Below, one piece after another: positions 29,670-37,612 of a stretch of DNA of 64,000 nucleotides; the stretch's first letter is position 1, and every line of letters begins with the position of its first letter. Source of the DNA: Blautia sp. Marseille-P3087 (GTDB taxonomy: Bacteria; Bacillota; Clostridia; Lachnospirales; Lachnospiraceae); the NCBI RefSeq assembly GCF_900120195.1, contig NZ_LT635539.1, forward strand, positions 2,840,441-2,904,440. The letters are read 5' to 3'. A model generated the notes under the pieces. It was given only the letters and a program-made list of their open reading frames with translations. It searched no databases and was not told the DNA's origin. The translations under genes were made by a program, and so were the position numbers.

Positions 29670-30518
29670 ATGAAAGTACTGGTTACAGGTGTAAAAGGCC
29701 AGCTTGGCTATGACGTTATGAACGAACTTGCAAAAAGAGGCTACGAAGGTGTCGGTGTGGATGTTGAGGAGATGGATATCACAGACAGTGTAGCCGTTGA
29801 ACAGGTGATGACAGAGGTACATCCGGATAAGGTTGTACACTGTGCGGCATGGACAGCAGTAGATGCAGCTGAGGATAATCAGGAGGTTTGCCACAAGGTA
29901 AATGTGGATGGAACAGCCAATATCGCAAAAATGTGTGGAAAACTTGATATTCCGATGGTTTATATCAGCACCGATTATGTATTTGACGGACAGGGAACCC
30001 GCCCGTGGGAGCCGGATGATCCGGTTGTAGAGCCATTGAATGTCTATGGACATTCGAAATATGAAGGCGAAGTTGCAGTTGAAAAATATGCACCGCATTA
30101 TTATATTGTCCGTATCGCATGGGTATTTGGTCTGAACGGAAAGAATTTCATCAAGACCATGCTGAACCTCGGAAAGACTCATGACACACTGACCGTTGTC
30201 GATGATCAGATCGGAACACCGACCTACACATATGACCTTGCAAGACTTCTGGTTGATATGCTGGAAAAAGAAGAATATGGAAAATATCATGCAACAAATG
30301 AAGGTGGATATATTTCCTGGTGTGATTTTGCAAAAGAAATCTTCCGTCAGGCAGGAATGGATGTAAATGTCATTCCGGTAAGTTCTGCAGAGTATCCTGC
30401 AAAAGCAAAACGTCCTTCCAACAGCCGCATGGAAAAGAAAAAACTGGAAGAACATGGATTTACCCGTCTTCCGGACTGGAAAGATGCATTGGGACGTTAT
30501 CTTAAAGAGATTATGTAA
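29670..30518 (+). CDS. rfbD: dTDP-4-dehydrorhamnose reductase
   Basis: Last step of dTDP-L-rhamnose synthesis, NAD(P)H-dependent reduction of the 4-keto group. The 282-residue SDR protein has the shortened nucleotide motif TGVKGQLGYDV at residues 6-16, CAAWTAVDAAEDN, YISTDYVFDGQGTRPWEPDDPVVEPLNVYGHSKYEGE with the catalytic Tyr and Lys, and RIAWVFG. I use ATG 29670 rather than 29664 because AGGAGG at 29657-29662 has proper spacing only for the former. It ends the forward operon that begins at rfbA and is closed by a strong terminator. Confidence 0.96.
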   Translation: MKVLVTGVKGQLGYDVMNELAKRGYEGVGVDVEEMDITDSVAVEQVMTEVHPDKVVHCAAWTAVDAAEDNQEVCHKVNVDGTANIAKMCGKLDIPMVYISTDYVFDGQGTRPWEPDDPVVEPLNVYGHSKYEGEVAVEKYAPHYYIVRIAWVFGLNGKNFIKTMLNLGKTHDTLTVVDDQIGTPTYTYDLARLLVDMLEKEEYGKYHATNEGGYISWCDFAKEIFRQAGMDVNVIPVSSAEYPAKAKRPSNSRMEKKKLEEHGFTRLPDWKDALGRYLKEIM

Positions 30519-30520
30519 AA

Positions 30521-30554
30521 GAAAAGCAGCTGCCATAACAGACAGCTGCTTTTC
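30521..30554 (+). terminator. Terminator after rfbD (probably bidirectional)
   Basis: A perfect 12-bp stem (30521-30532 with 30543-30554) with a 10-nt loop contains T-runs on the 3' side in both directions (TTTTC forward; TTTTC and TTTACAT reverse). It lies between convergent rfbD and the reverse carboxypeptidase homologue. Confidence 0.88.
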
Positions 30555-30601
30555 TTATATATTGTAGAGTGTGTTTATAGATCTGACTGATAATATTCAA
30601 A

Positions 30602-31855
30602 TCAGGACTTTGCAACTTTAATGATGCGAAGGAGAATCAGGAGAAGAAGCAGGATTCCAACACCGCCAATGATAAAGTATGGAAGATTGTTACGACCTTC
30701 AGTATAATTCTTGGCTGCATCAATATTCTGTACACTTGCATCGACAAGAGAAGTATCTTCTTCCTGGGTGGCTACCATGACAGATGTTCCGACAGCTGTT
30801 CCGCCAAAGAGATACTGGCGGCTGTACTGTCCGTCCTGAACTTCGCCGTCCTGGGTAGTCAGAGCATCGGCAGTGGTGCCGACTGGTACATATACATCCC
30901 CACCGGATAACATATTGAAATCATTATCCCCGAGGGAAAGCATATTGAAATTATCAAATCCGTAATTTAAAAGGCTGGCTGCCTCGGTGGCGGTGGTTCC
31001 GGATGTTCCCTGAAGGACAACTGCAATCAGGGTGATACCGTTTTTCTGTGCACTGCAGACAAGTGTACTTCCGGAGGCTTCGGTGTATCCTTCTCGTCCG
31101 CCGGTACAATACTGATAATAAGCAGCATTTGTGTTGGTCAGCATGGAAAAGTTGTTGGTCAGGACTCGTTCTCCGCCGGAAACATTGGTTGCCGGAATTG
31201 TATAAGAGGTAGTACCTGCAATTGTCTGGAATGACTCATTGTCAGCAGCAGCTTTCATGATCAGCGCCATATCGTGTGCTGTCGTATGCTGGTTCTCATC
31301 CGGAAGACCGGTTGGATTCGTAAATACAGTGTTGGTACAGCCAAGCTCTGCTGCACGGGCATTCATCATTTGAACGAAACCATCGACAGAACCACCGATA
31401 TGCTCGGCGAGCTGAAGGGCAACATCGTTTGCAGATGCGAGCATGATCGCATACAGACACTGCTCTACGGTAAACACTTCATCAATCTGCGCGGAGATAT
31501 TGGCACCTCCGTCTGTGACACCGGATACACCGGTTGCAGTCATGGTGACCTGATCGGAAAGCTGTGTGTTTTCCAGTGCAAGTAGTGTGGTCATAACCTT
31601 GACAGTGGCTCCCGGGTAAAGAATCTGATCCATGTTTTTTGCATAGAGTGTTGTGTTGGTGCTGTCTTCCATGATGACGGCAGCAGTGGATGTGATATCC
31701 GGTCCCTGTGGCCATCCGGCTATATCGTTTGTCGAAATCGCGGAAACGGATGCTGCATCTGCTGTTTCTTCGGCGGCCAGAACAGGTGTCTGAAGGAACA
31801 GGGAACAGCAAAGTCCGAGCGCGATCAGACCTGAATGTATCTTTTTAAATTTCAT
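30602..31855 (-). CDS. Catalytically altered D,D-carboxypeptidase homologue (pseudoenzyme)
   Basis: A 417-residue secreted protein with the same plan as the DacA-type protein at 17679: signal peptide to about residue 27, transpeptidase fold, C-terminal helix (LPYFIIGGVGILLLLLIL). The catalytic serine is missing: SxxK of the homologue (PASTTKLMT) is PGATVKVMT here, with Ala83 (GCC) in place of Ser and Lys86 kept. The KTG box reads GGREGY, so the conserved Lys-Thr is lost as well. SAN (141-143) and PTGLPDENQHTTAHDMA are kept. The frame is intact, so it is probably a binding or regulatory protein rather than a pseudogene. Start 31855 has GGGAG upstream. Confidence 0.88.
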   Translation of the reverse strand: MKFKKIHSGLIALGLCCSLFLQTPVLAAEETADAASVSAISTNDIAGWPQGPDITSTAAVIMEDSTNTTLYAKNMDQILYPGATVKVMTTLLALENTQLSDQVTMTATGVSGVTDGGANISAQIDEVFTVEQCLYAIMLASANDVALQLAEHIGGSVDGFVQMMNARAAELGCTNTVFTNPTGLPDENQHTTAHDMALIMKAAADNESFQTIAGTTSYTIPATNVSGGERVLTNNFSMLTNTNAAYYQYCTGGREGYTEASGSTLVCSAQKNGITLIAVVLQGTSGTTATEAASLLNYGFDNFNMLSLGDNDFNMLSGGDVYVPVGTTADALTTQDGEVQDGQYSRQYLFGGTAVGTSVMVATQEEDTSLVDASVQNIDAAKNYTEGRNNLPYFIIGGVGILLLLLILLRIIKVAKS

Positions 31856-31985
31856 AAATCTGTACTCCCATTTCATATGTGTTTAAACTGATCTTATTGA
31901 ATTTTGGTAAGTGATTCTCGAAATCTATCATATCCCATTTCGGGTGGTAATTCAAGCAAAACAGCCGAGCTTTTTGTGGCTGGGG

Positions 31986-33032
31986 TTATTTTACGTTACT
32001 GTTCACAGATCTGCGTGACAGAAAAGCAATGCATCTGCCCGAAAGCCATTTCAGAATGAAAGCAAAAAATGCGATAAACACAAGTTCAGCAGCAAAAAGA
32101 ATGCTGACAGACCAGGAACCACGCAGATATGGTATGGAAGCCGGTGTAAGTACATATATGACAATGTGGTGTACGAGAAAAATCTCATAGGAATAATTGC
32201 TTAATAAATCCAGTAATTTCAGATTCTTTTTCTGAAGGAGCGGTTCAAGGTATGAGAAGGAAATACAAAAAGCAACAGCAAGGATTTCCACCTTTAATTC
32301 GTAATGTATCCCCAGCCTGAACGGGGAAACAAAGAAAAATATAACCAGAGGAACGGAAAGAAACGCCCACTGAGGTCTGAATGTATGCTTTGTATAGCCA
32401 AGCAGCATACCTAAGATAAAATCATATCCCTTGATCAGCAGATTCACATGCACCGGAGTACTGAATGGATAATAAAACAGCAAAAGCAGATAAATACAGG
32501 TGGAACCGACAAAAAAGAGACGGGAGTTCTTTTTCATCAGGAAACGGAGCAGGGGGAAAAGTAAATATAACAGCAGCAGAGCACCGAGGAACCACTCGCC
32601 GATGCCAAGGGAAAACGTATGAATTCCGTGCTGACTGATCCATTCATCCATGCCGAAGAATGTAAAAATGATTTTCCATGCGGATGTTTCCGGCGGGAAA
32701 AAGGATGTAAAAGAACCGGTCGTTATCACTTTATATATAAAATAGGAAATATAGGTTATATAAAATGGAATCAGGACTCTTATAAATCTTTTTTTATAGA
32801 AACGTCGAATATCAAAATTCTCTGCCGTACTGTATGCGAGGCCGGCACCGGATAAAATAAAAAATACGGCAACACCCAGCATGGCGATGTTCATATTATC
32901 ATTTTCATAAAAGGGAAGGATTTTATCTAATGGAAATAATTTGGAAAAGTAAAGCTGTGATATCATATGATAAAAAATAATGAAGCAAAATGAAATACAT
33001 CTTAACAGATCAAAGTATCGAATTCTTTTCAT
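31986..33032 (-). CDS. Acyltransferase family 3 membrane protein
   Basis: A 348-residue polytopic protein with about ten transmembrane helices and the family opening RIRYFDLLRCISFCFIIFYHMI, where the conserved His of acyltransferase-3 proteins is seen, followed by FFILSGAGLAYS. Such proteins (OafA, WecH type) put O-acyl groups on surface polysaccharides or lipids, so it may acetylate the product of the flanking locus. Start 33032 is backed by GAGGAGG. Its 3' end contains the dispersed GTTACTGTTCACAG motif. It is read opposite to the polysaccharide genes, together with the pseudo-carboxypeptidase. Substrate unknown. Confidence 0.9.
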   Translation of the reverse strand: MKRIRYFDLLRCISFCFIIFYHMISQLYFSKLFPLDKILPFYENDNMNIAMLGVAVFFILSGAGLAYSTAENFDIRRFYKKRFIRVLIPFYITYISYFIYKVITTGSFTSFFPPETSAWKIIFTFFGMDEWISQHGIHTFSLGIGEWFLGALLLLYLLFPLLRFLMKKNSRLFFVGSTCIYLLLLFYYPFSTPVHVNLLIKGYDFILGMLLGYTKHTFRPQWAFLSVPLVIFFFVSPFRLGIHYELKVEILAVAFCISFSYLEPLLQKKNLKLLDLLSNYSYEIFLVHHIVIYVLTPASIPYLRGSWSVSILFAAELVFIAFFAFILKWLSGRCIAFLSRRSVNSNVK

Positions 33033-33100
33033 AAAGAGCCTCCTCTCAGAGAAATGATAATAGAAAAGTGATGGCAGCGCAAGCGAAATTGACTCCACCC

Positions 33101-33129
33101 TTGCAAAAAACAGGTCGGAATGATAAAAT
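33101..33129 (+). promoter_or_regulatory. Probable promoter for the 33210 glycosyltransferase operon
   Basis: TTGCAA (33101-33106) and TAAAAT (33124-33129) are separated by 17 bp in the region between the divergent acyltransferase and glycosyltransferase genes, 81 bp before the start codon. Confidence 0.5.
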
Positions 33130-33209
33130 AAATCCTATTATAAGAGAAATAAGCTGTTTTACTCTGGAATAAGCAGGGTGAAAGCAGCGTCAGAGGATAC
33201 AGACAGATT

Positions 33210-35081
33210 ATGAGCAAAAACAAAGAAGTGACAGGACATATCCAGTGGGCACGAATGCTGAAAAAGCTTAATCCGTACACGATCCGTAAGGGATTGCGTT
33301 ATTTCAAACATTATGGTCCGAAGGAATTCTGGGTACGTCTTCATGAACGCTTTGAACCGGAAGAAGTACCGTATGGTCCGTGGTATGAGGCCTATATTCC
33401 GGATGATACAGAACTGGAAAAACAGAGAAAACACAAGTTTTCCTACAGCCCGCTGATCAGCGTGGCTGTTCCGGCATTTCGTACACCGGAAGTTTTTTTG
33501 CGCCAGATGATTGATTCGCTGCTGGCACAGACATACAGTAACTGGGAACTCTGCATTGCGAACGGAAGTCCGGAAGATAAGAAAATGCAGGCTGTTTTGG
33601 ACGAATATGCGAATAAGGACAGCAGAATCCGTGTAAAAATACTGGATCAGAATCTGGGAATTGCAGGAAATACAAATGCAGCACTTGAGATGATACAGGG
33701 AGAGTATGCAGGAATTCTTGATCATGATGACCTGCTTGCTCCAAATACTCTTTATGAGATTGCACGTTATCTGGAAAATAATCCGGATGCAGATGGAGTC
33801 TATACAGATGAAGACAAGGTAACTACCGAACTGGATGAGCATTTTCAACCCCATCTGAAACCGGATTTTAACCTTGACCTTCTGCGTTCCAATAACTATA
33901 TCTGCCACTTTTTTGTTGTAAGACAGTCGATAATACGTAAAGTTGGAGGATTCCGGCAGGAGTTTGACGGAGCACAGGATCATGATTTTATTTTCCGCTG
34001 CGTAGAAGAAGCTGGAAAGATCGGACATGTGCCAGAGATTTTGTATCACTGGAGAACGCACAAAGCATCGACAGCAGATAACCCTGCCAGCAAAATGTAT
34101 GCGTTCGAAGCAGGACGACGCGCTATCGAGGCACATCTTGAGAGAACGGGGCAGAAGGGAATTGTCACACATACACCGGACCTCGGATTTTTCCGTGTGC
34201 AGTATCCGGTGCAGGGTAACCCGATGGTGACCATTATCATCCCAAACAAAGATGAGAAGGAATCGCTGGAAGCATGTCTTCGTTCCATCAGAGAAAAGAC
34301 AGCATATGAGAATTACGAGATACTTATTATAGAGAATAACAGTGTATCAGAGGAAATTTTTGCGTATTATAAAGAAATAGAGAAAGATCCGAAGATCCGT
34401 GTGCTTCGCTGGGAGAAAGAATTTAACTATGCAGCGATCAACAATTTCGGAGTGAAGCATGCAAAAGGTGATTATCTGCTGTTTCTGAACAACGATGTTA
34501 CGGTGATCACACCGGACTGGATAGAAGAGATGCTCGGTATGTGCCAGAGAGAAGAAGTGGGAGCAGTCGGTGTGAAGCTTCTTTATCCGGATAATACGAT
34601 CCAGCATGCAGGATGTGTGATCGGAATCGGTGGAATTGCTGGACATATGTTTGTTGATATGCCGGCGAACCGTACCGGTTACCTTCATAAGGCATCGATC
34701 ATTCAGGACATGAGTGCGGTAACAGCGGCATGTATGATGATGAAACGTACTGCTTTTGAGGAAGCAGGCGGTTTTACAGAGAAGCTTGCAGTAGCTTTTA
34801 ATGATGTTGATCTCTGTCTGAAGGTGAGAAAATCCGGCAGACTGATCGTGTATGATCCATACGTACAGCTTTATCATATGGAATCAAAGACAAGAGGTGC
34901 GGAAGACAGTGAGGCGAAGGTGCGACGTTTTCAGGAAGAAATCGAGTATATGAGAGAACACTGGATTGACATTCTGAAAAACGGTGATCCGTATTACAAT
35001 AAGAATCTTTCGCTGACAAAGTGGAATTATTCACTTCGTCCTCTGAAGGGAATGGACAGTAAGGGTAAGGATAGGAGATAA
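33210..35081 (+). CDS. Tandem-domain GT2 glycosyltransferase, 623 residues
   Basis: A shorter relative of the two long glycosyltransferases at 24753 and 27214, lacking their N-terminal beta-rich region. After about 75 residues, GT domain 1 has ISVAVPAFRTPEVFL and the metal site LDHDDLLAPNTL; GT domain 2 has VTIIIPNKDEKESL, IIENNS, LFLNNDVTVITPDW and QHAGCVIGIGGIAGH. The C-terminal FNDVDLCLKVRKSGRLIVYDP motif is shared with the others. A weak AGAGGAT precedes ATG 33210. One base separates its stop from the next glycosyltransferase. Probably a rhamnan-type chain-building enzyme. Confidence 0.85.
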   Translation: MSKNKEVTGHIQWARMLKKLNPYTIRKGLRYFKHYGPKEFWVRLHERFEPEEVPYGPWYEAYIPDDTELEKQRKHKFSYSPLISVAVPAFRTPEVFLRQMIDSLLAQTYSNWELCIANGSPEDKKMQAVLDEYANKDSRIRVKILDQNLGIAGNTNAALEMIQGEYAGILDHDDLLAPNTLYEIARYLENNPDADGVYTDEDKVTTELDEHFQPHLKPDFNLDLLRSNNYICHFFVVRQSIIRKVGGFRQEFDGAQDHDFIFRCVEEAGKIGHVPEILYHWRTHKASTADNPASKMYAFEAGRRAIEAHLERTGQKGIVTHTPDLGFFRVQYPVQGNPMVTIIIPNKDEKESLEACLRSIREKTAYENYEILIIENNSVSEEIFAYYKEIEKDPKIRVLRWEKEFNYAAINNFGVKHAKGDYLLFLNNDVTVITPDWIEEMLGMCQREEVGAVGVKLLYPDNTIQHAGCVIGIGGIAGHMFVDMPANRTGYLHKASIIQDMSAVTAACMMMKRTAFEEAGGFTEKLAVAFNDVDLCLKVRKSGRLIVYDPYVQLYHMESKTRGAEDSEAKVRRFQEEIEYMREHWIDILKNGDPYYNKNLSLTKWNYSLRPLKGMDSKGKDRR

Positions 35082-35082
35082 T

Positions 35083-36036
35083 ATGGAAGTATCGGTGGTC
35101 ATACCGAATTTTAATGGAATTGCGTTTCTGGACAGCGTGCTTGCAAGTCTGGAAGGGCAGACACTGAACAATTTTGAAGTTATACTGGTAGATAATGGAT
35201 CTACAGACGGAAGCTGTTCTTTCGTGACAGCCAACTATCCGTGGGTACATCTGATCGAACTGTCGGAGAATTTCGGCTTCTGTGGAGCAGTCAATGCAGG
35301 GATACGTGCGGCAAAAGCACCGTATGTGCTGCTTTTAAATAATGATACAGAAGTAAAAGAGGATTTTGTAGAGGAAATGCTTGCTGCAATCAGACGGCAT
35401 AAGAATGCATTCTCATGTGGTGCACGGATGGTGCAGTACCATGATCGCGACAAACTGGATGATGTCGGCAATTATTACTGTGCACTGGGATGGTCTTTTG
35501 CCCGCGGCAGAGGGAAAGATATCCATGCATATGAGACAGAAGACAGGATTTTTTCCGCATGTGCCGGTGCAGCAATCTACCGCAAAAAAATTCTCGAGAA
35601 GATAGGTTACTTTGATGAGGAGCATTTTGCATATCTGGAGGATACGGATATCGGCTATCGTGCAAGAATTTACGGTTACGAAAACTGGTATGCGCCGAAA
35701 GCAATTGTTTATCATGTCGGCAGTGGAACAAGTGGTTCACGCTATAATCAGTTTAAGACAAGATATTCATCCAGAAACAATATTTATCTGATCTATAAGA
35801 ACATGCCACTTTTACAGATCATCTTAAATCTTCCGTTTCTTGTGGCCGGGTTTCTTGTGAAATTCCTGTTTTTCGCGGTAAAAGGAATGGGAAAAGAATA
35901 TGCGGCAGGCATCAAAAACGGATTTTCAATCAGCATGAAAAATAAAAAAGTTCCGTTTCGCATGAAACATCTGCCAAATTACTGCAAGATTCAGCTGGAA
36001 CTGTGGATTAATATCGTACGCAGATTTCGGGCATAA
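35083..36036 (+). CDS. GT2 glycosyltransferase, rhamnosyltransferase-like
   Basis: A 317-residue single-domain GT2 protein: VSVVIPNFNGIAFLDSVL at the N-terminus, VDNGSTDGSC, LSENFGFCGAVNAGI and the metal-binding LLLNNDTEV, then the acceptor-side AYLEDTDIGYRARIYGY. This pattern matches WbbL-type rhamnosyltransferases that add an early sugar to a lipid-linked primer. Two C-terminal hydrophobic stretches (IILNLPFLVAGFLVKFLFFA) may anchor it to the membrane. AGGAGAT precedes ATG 35083. It is probably translated with the gene before. Confidence 0.88.
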   Translation: MEVSVVIPNFNGIAFLDSVLASLEGQTLNNFEVILVDNGSTDGSCSFVTANYPWVHLIELSENFGFCGAVNAGIRAAKAPYVLLLNNDTEVKEDFVEEMLAAIRRHKNAFSCGARMVQYHDRDKLDDVGNYYCALGWSFARGRGKDIHAYETEDRIFSACAGAAIYRKKILEKIGYFDEEHFAYLEDTDIGYRARIYGYENWYAPKAIVYHVGSGTSGSRYNQFKTRYSSRNNIYLIYKNMPLLQIILNLPFLVAGFLVKFLFFAVKGMGKEYAAGIKNGFSISMKNKKVPFRMKHLPNYCKIQLELWINIVRRFRA

Positions 36037-36086
36037 TGCTGATATTACAGGACTTTATGGAATTTTAATACAATATACAGAAGATA

Positions 36087-36116
36087 TTGTTGATTTTAGA
36101 GAGTAACTAGTATAAG
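36087..36116 (+). promoter_or_regulatory. Possible promoter for the sugar-phosphate transferase gene
   Basis: TTGTTG (36087-36092) and TATAAG (36111-36116) with 18 bp between. The predicted start point lies just ahead of the hairpin at 36127-36151. Confidence 0.42.
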
Positions 36117-36126
36117 ATAAACGTGG

Positions 36127-36151
36127 CTGTCCGGGAAAATTTTTCGGACAG
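36127..36151 (+). other. 5'-leader stem-loop CTGTCCG/CGGACAG
   Basis: A perfect 7-bp stem encloses an 11-nt A/T-rich loop a few bases after the predicted transcript start and 40 bases before the GTG start. There is no T-run, so it may stabilise the 5' end or regulate translation rather than terminate. Confidence 0.45.
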
Positions 36152-36190
36152 AAATGTGAAAAACAAAGAATTGGATTGAGGTGGGAGAGT

Positions 36191-37594
36191 GTGATTCAGG
36201 ACAATCAGAAGAACTTCACCCGGCTGCAGATGTTGATTGATGCAATCGTCATTGCGGTATGTTATGTACTTGCGTGGATGATTCGTTTCATCGGTCCTTT
36301 TGCTTATTCCGCAGTCCGTGCACTTGCTTTTGAACAGTATATGTTTGCCCTGGTATTTATCATTCCGGGCTATTTATTGCTGTATCAGGCTTTCACTCTG
36401 TATGAGCCACTGCATATGCAGGGACGCAGGCTTGTTCTTGCAAATATCATCAAGGCAAATGTGCTTGGACTTCTGTTAGTCGTATTTAGTCTTTATATGA
36501 TGGGTGAGTCGGACTTCTCCAGACTGACCGTTTATATTTTCTGCGTGATCAATATTTTCGCAGAATGGATTGTACGTCTGTTCATTTTTTCGATACTGCG
36601 CAATATGCGACGTAAAGGACTGAACCAGAAACAGATGATACTGGTGGGGTACAGCCGCGCGGCTGAAGAATATATCGACAGGATACAGCAGAATCCGCAA
36701 TGGGGATATGTTGTAAGAGGTATTCTGGATGACAATGTTCCGGCAGGAACAATCTATAATGGAATCAAAGTCATCGGCCGTATTGCGAATCTGTCAGTGA
36801 TCTTACCGGCGAATCGTCTGGATGAGATTGCAATCACGCTTGGACTGAGTGAATATTACCGTCTGGAAGAAATCGTTGCAATGTGTGAGAAATCAGGCGT
36901 TCATACGAAGTTTATTCCGGATTACAATAAAATTATTCCGACAAAACCATATACTGAAGATATTCTGGGGCTTCCGGTAATCAATATCCGTTATGTTCCG
37001 CTGAGTAATACCTTTAATTCTATGGTGAAACGTGCAATGGATATCGTAGGCTCGATCATGGCAATCATCGTTTCGTCACCGGTTATGCTTGTGATGTGCA
37101 TTCTGATCAAACTGACTTCTCCGGGACCTCTGATATACAGGCAGGAGCGGGTAGGACTTCATAATAAAACTTTCTGGATGTATAAGTTCCGCTCCATGGA
37201 AGTACAGCCGGAAGCCGAAGAAAAGAAGGCGTGGACAGTCAAAAACGATCCGCGTGTAACAGGAATAGGTAAATTTATGCGCCGGACAAGTATAGATGAG
37301 CTTCCTCAGCTTTTTAACATTCTGCGGGGCGATATGAGTCTGGTGGGACCACGTCCCGAGAGGCCTTTCTTTGTCGAAAAATTCCGGGAAGAGATTCCAA
37401 GATACATGGTCAAACATCAGGTCCGCCCGGGACTGACCGGATGGGCGCAGGTGAATGGCTACCGTGGTGATACATCAATCAAAAAACGAATCGACTGTGA
37501 CCTTTACTATATAGAGAACTGGTCGATCGGTTTTGATATAAAGATACTGTTTCTTACAATCTTTAAAGGATTTGTAAACAAAAACGCATACTAA
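36191..37594 (+). CDS. Polyprenyl-phosphate sugar-1-phosphate transferase (WbaP/WcaJ family)
   Basis: Priming enzyme that moves a sugar-1-phosphate from a nucleotide sugar to undecaprenyl phosphate. The 467-residue protein has four N-terminal transmembrane helices, a nucleotide-binding-like middle region (LVGYSRAAEEYIDRI), a fifth helix (AMDIVGSIMAIIVSSPVMLVMCIL) and the catalytic C-terminal domain with SPGPLIYRQERVG, FWMYKFRSM, RRTSIDELPQLFNIL and DMSLVGPRPERP. I chose GTG 36191 because GAGGTGG lies 6 bp upstream; an earlier TTG has no such site. It lies 18 bp before the LCP ligase gene, matching start and end of the same pathway. Confidence 0.94.
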   Translation: MIQDNQKNFTRLQMLIDAIVIAVCYVLAWMIRFIGPFAYSAVRALAFEQYMFALVFIIPGYLLLYQAFTLYEPLHMQGRRLVLANIIKANVLGLLLVVFSLYMMGESDFSRLTVYIFCVINIFAEWIVRLFIFSILRNMRRKGLNQKQMILVGYSRAAEEYIDRIQQNPQWGYVVRGILDDNVPAGTIYNGIKVIGRIANLSVILPANRLDEIAITLGLSEYYRLEEIVAMCEKSGVHTKFIPDYNKIIPTKPYTEDILGLPVINIRYVPLSNTFNSMVKRAMDIVGSIMAIIVSSPVMLVMCILIKLTSPGPLIYRQERVGLHNKTFWMYKFRSMEVQPEAEEKKAWTVKNDPRVTGIGKFMRRTSIDELPQLFNILRGDMSLVGPRPERPFFVEKFREEIPRYMVKHQVRPGLTGWAQVNGYRGDTSIKKRIDCDLYYIENWSIGFDIKILFLTIFKGFVNKNAY

Positions 37595-37612
37595 AAAGTA
37601 AGGGGAGAAAAG

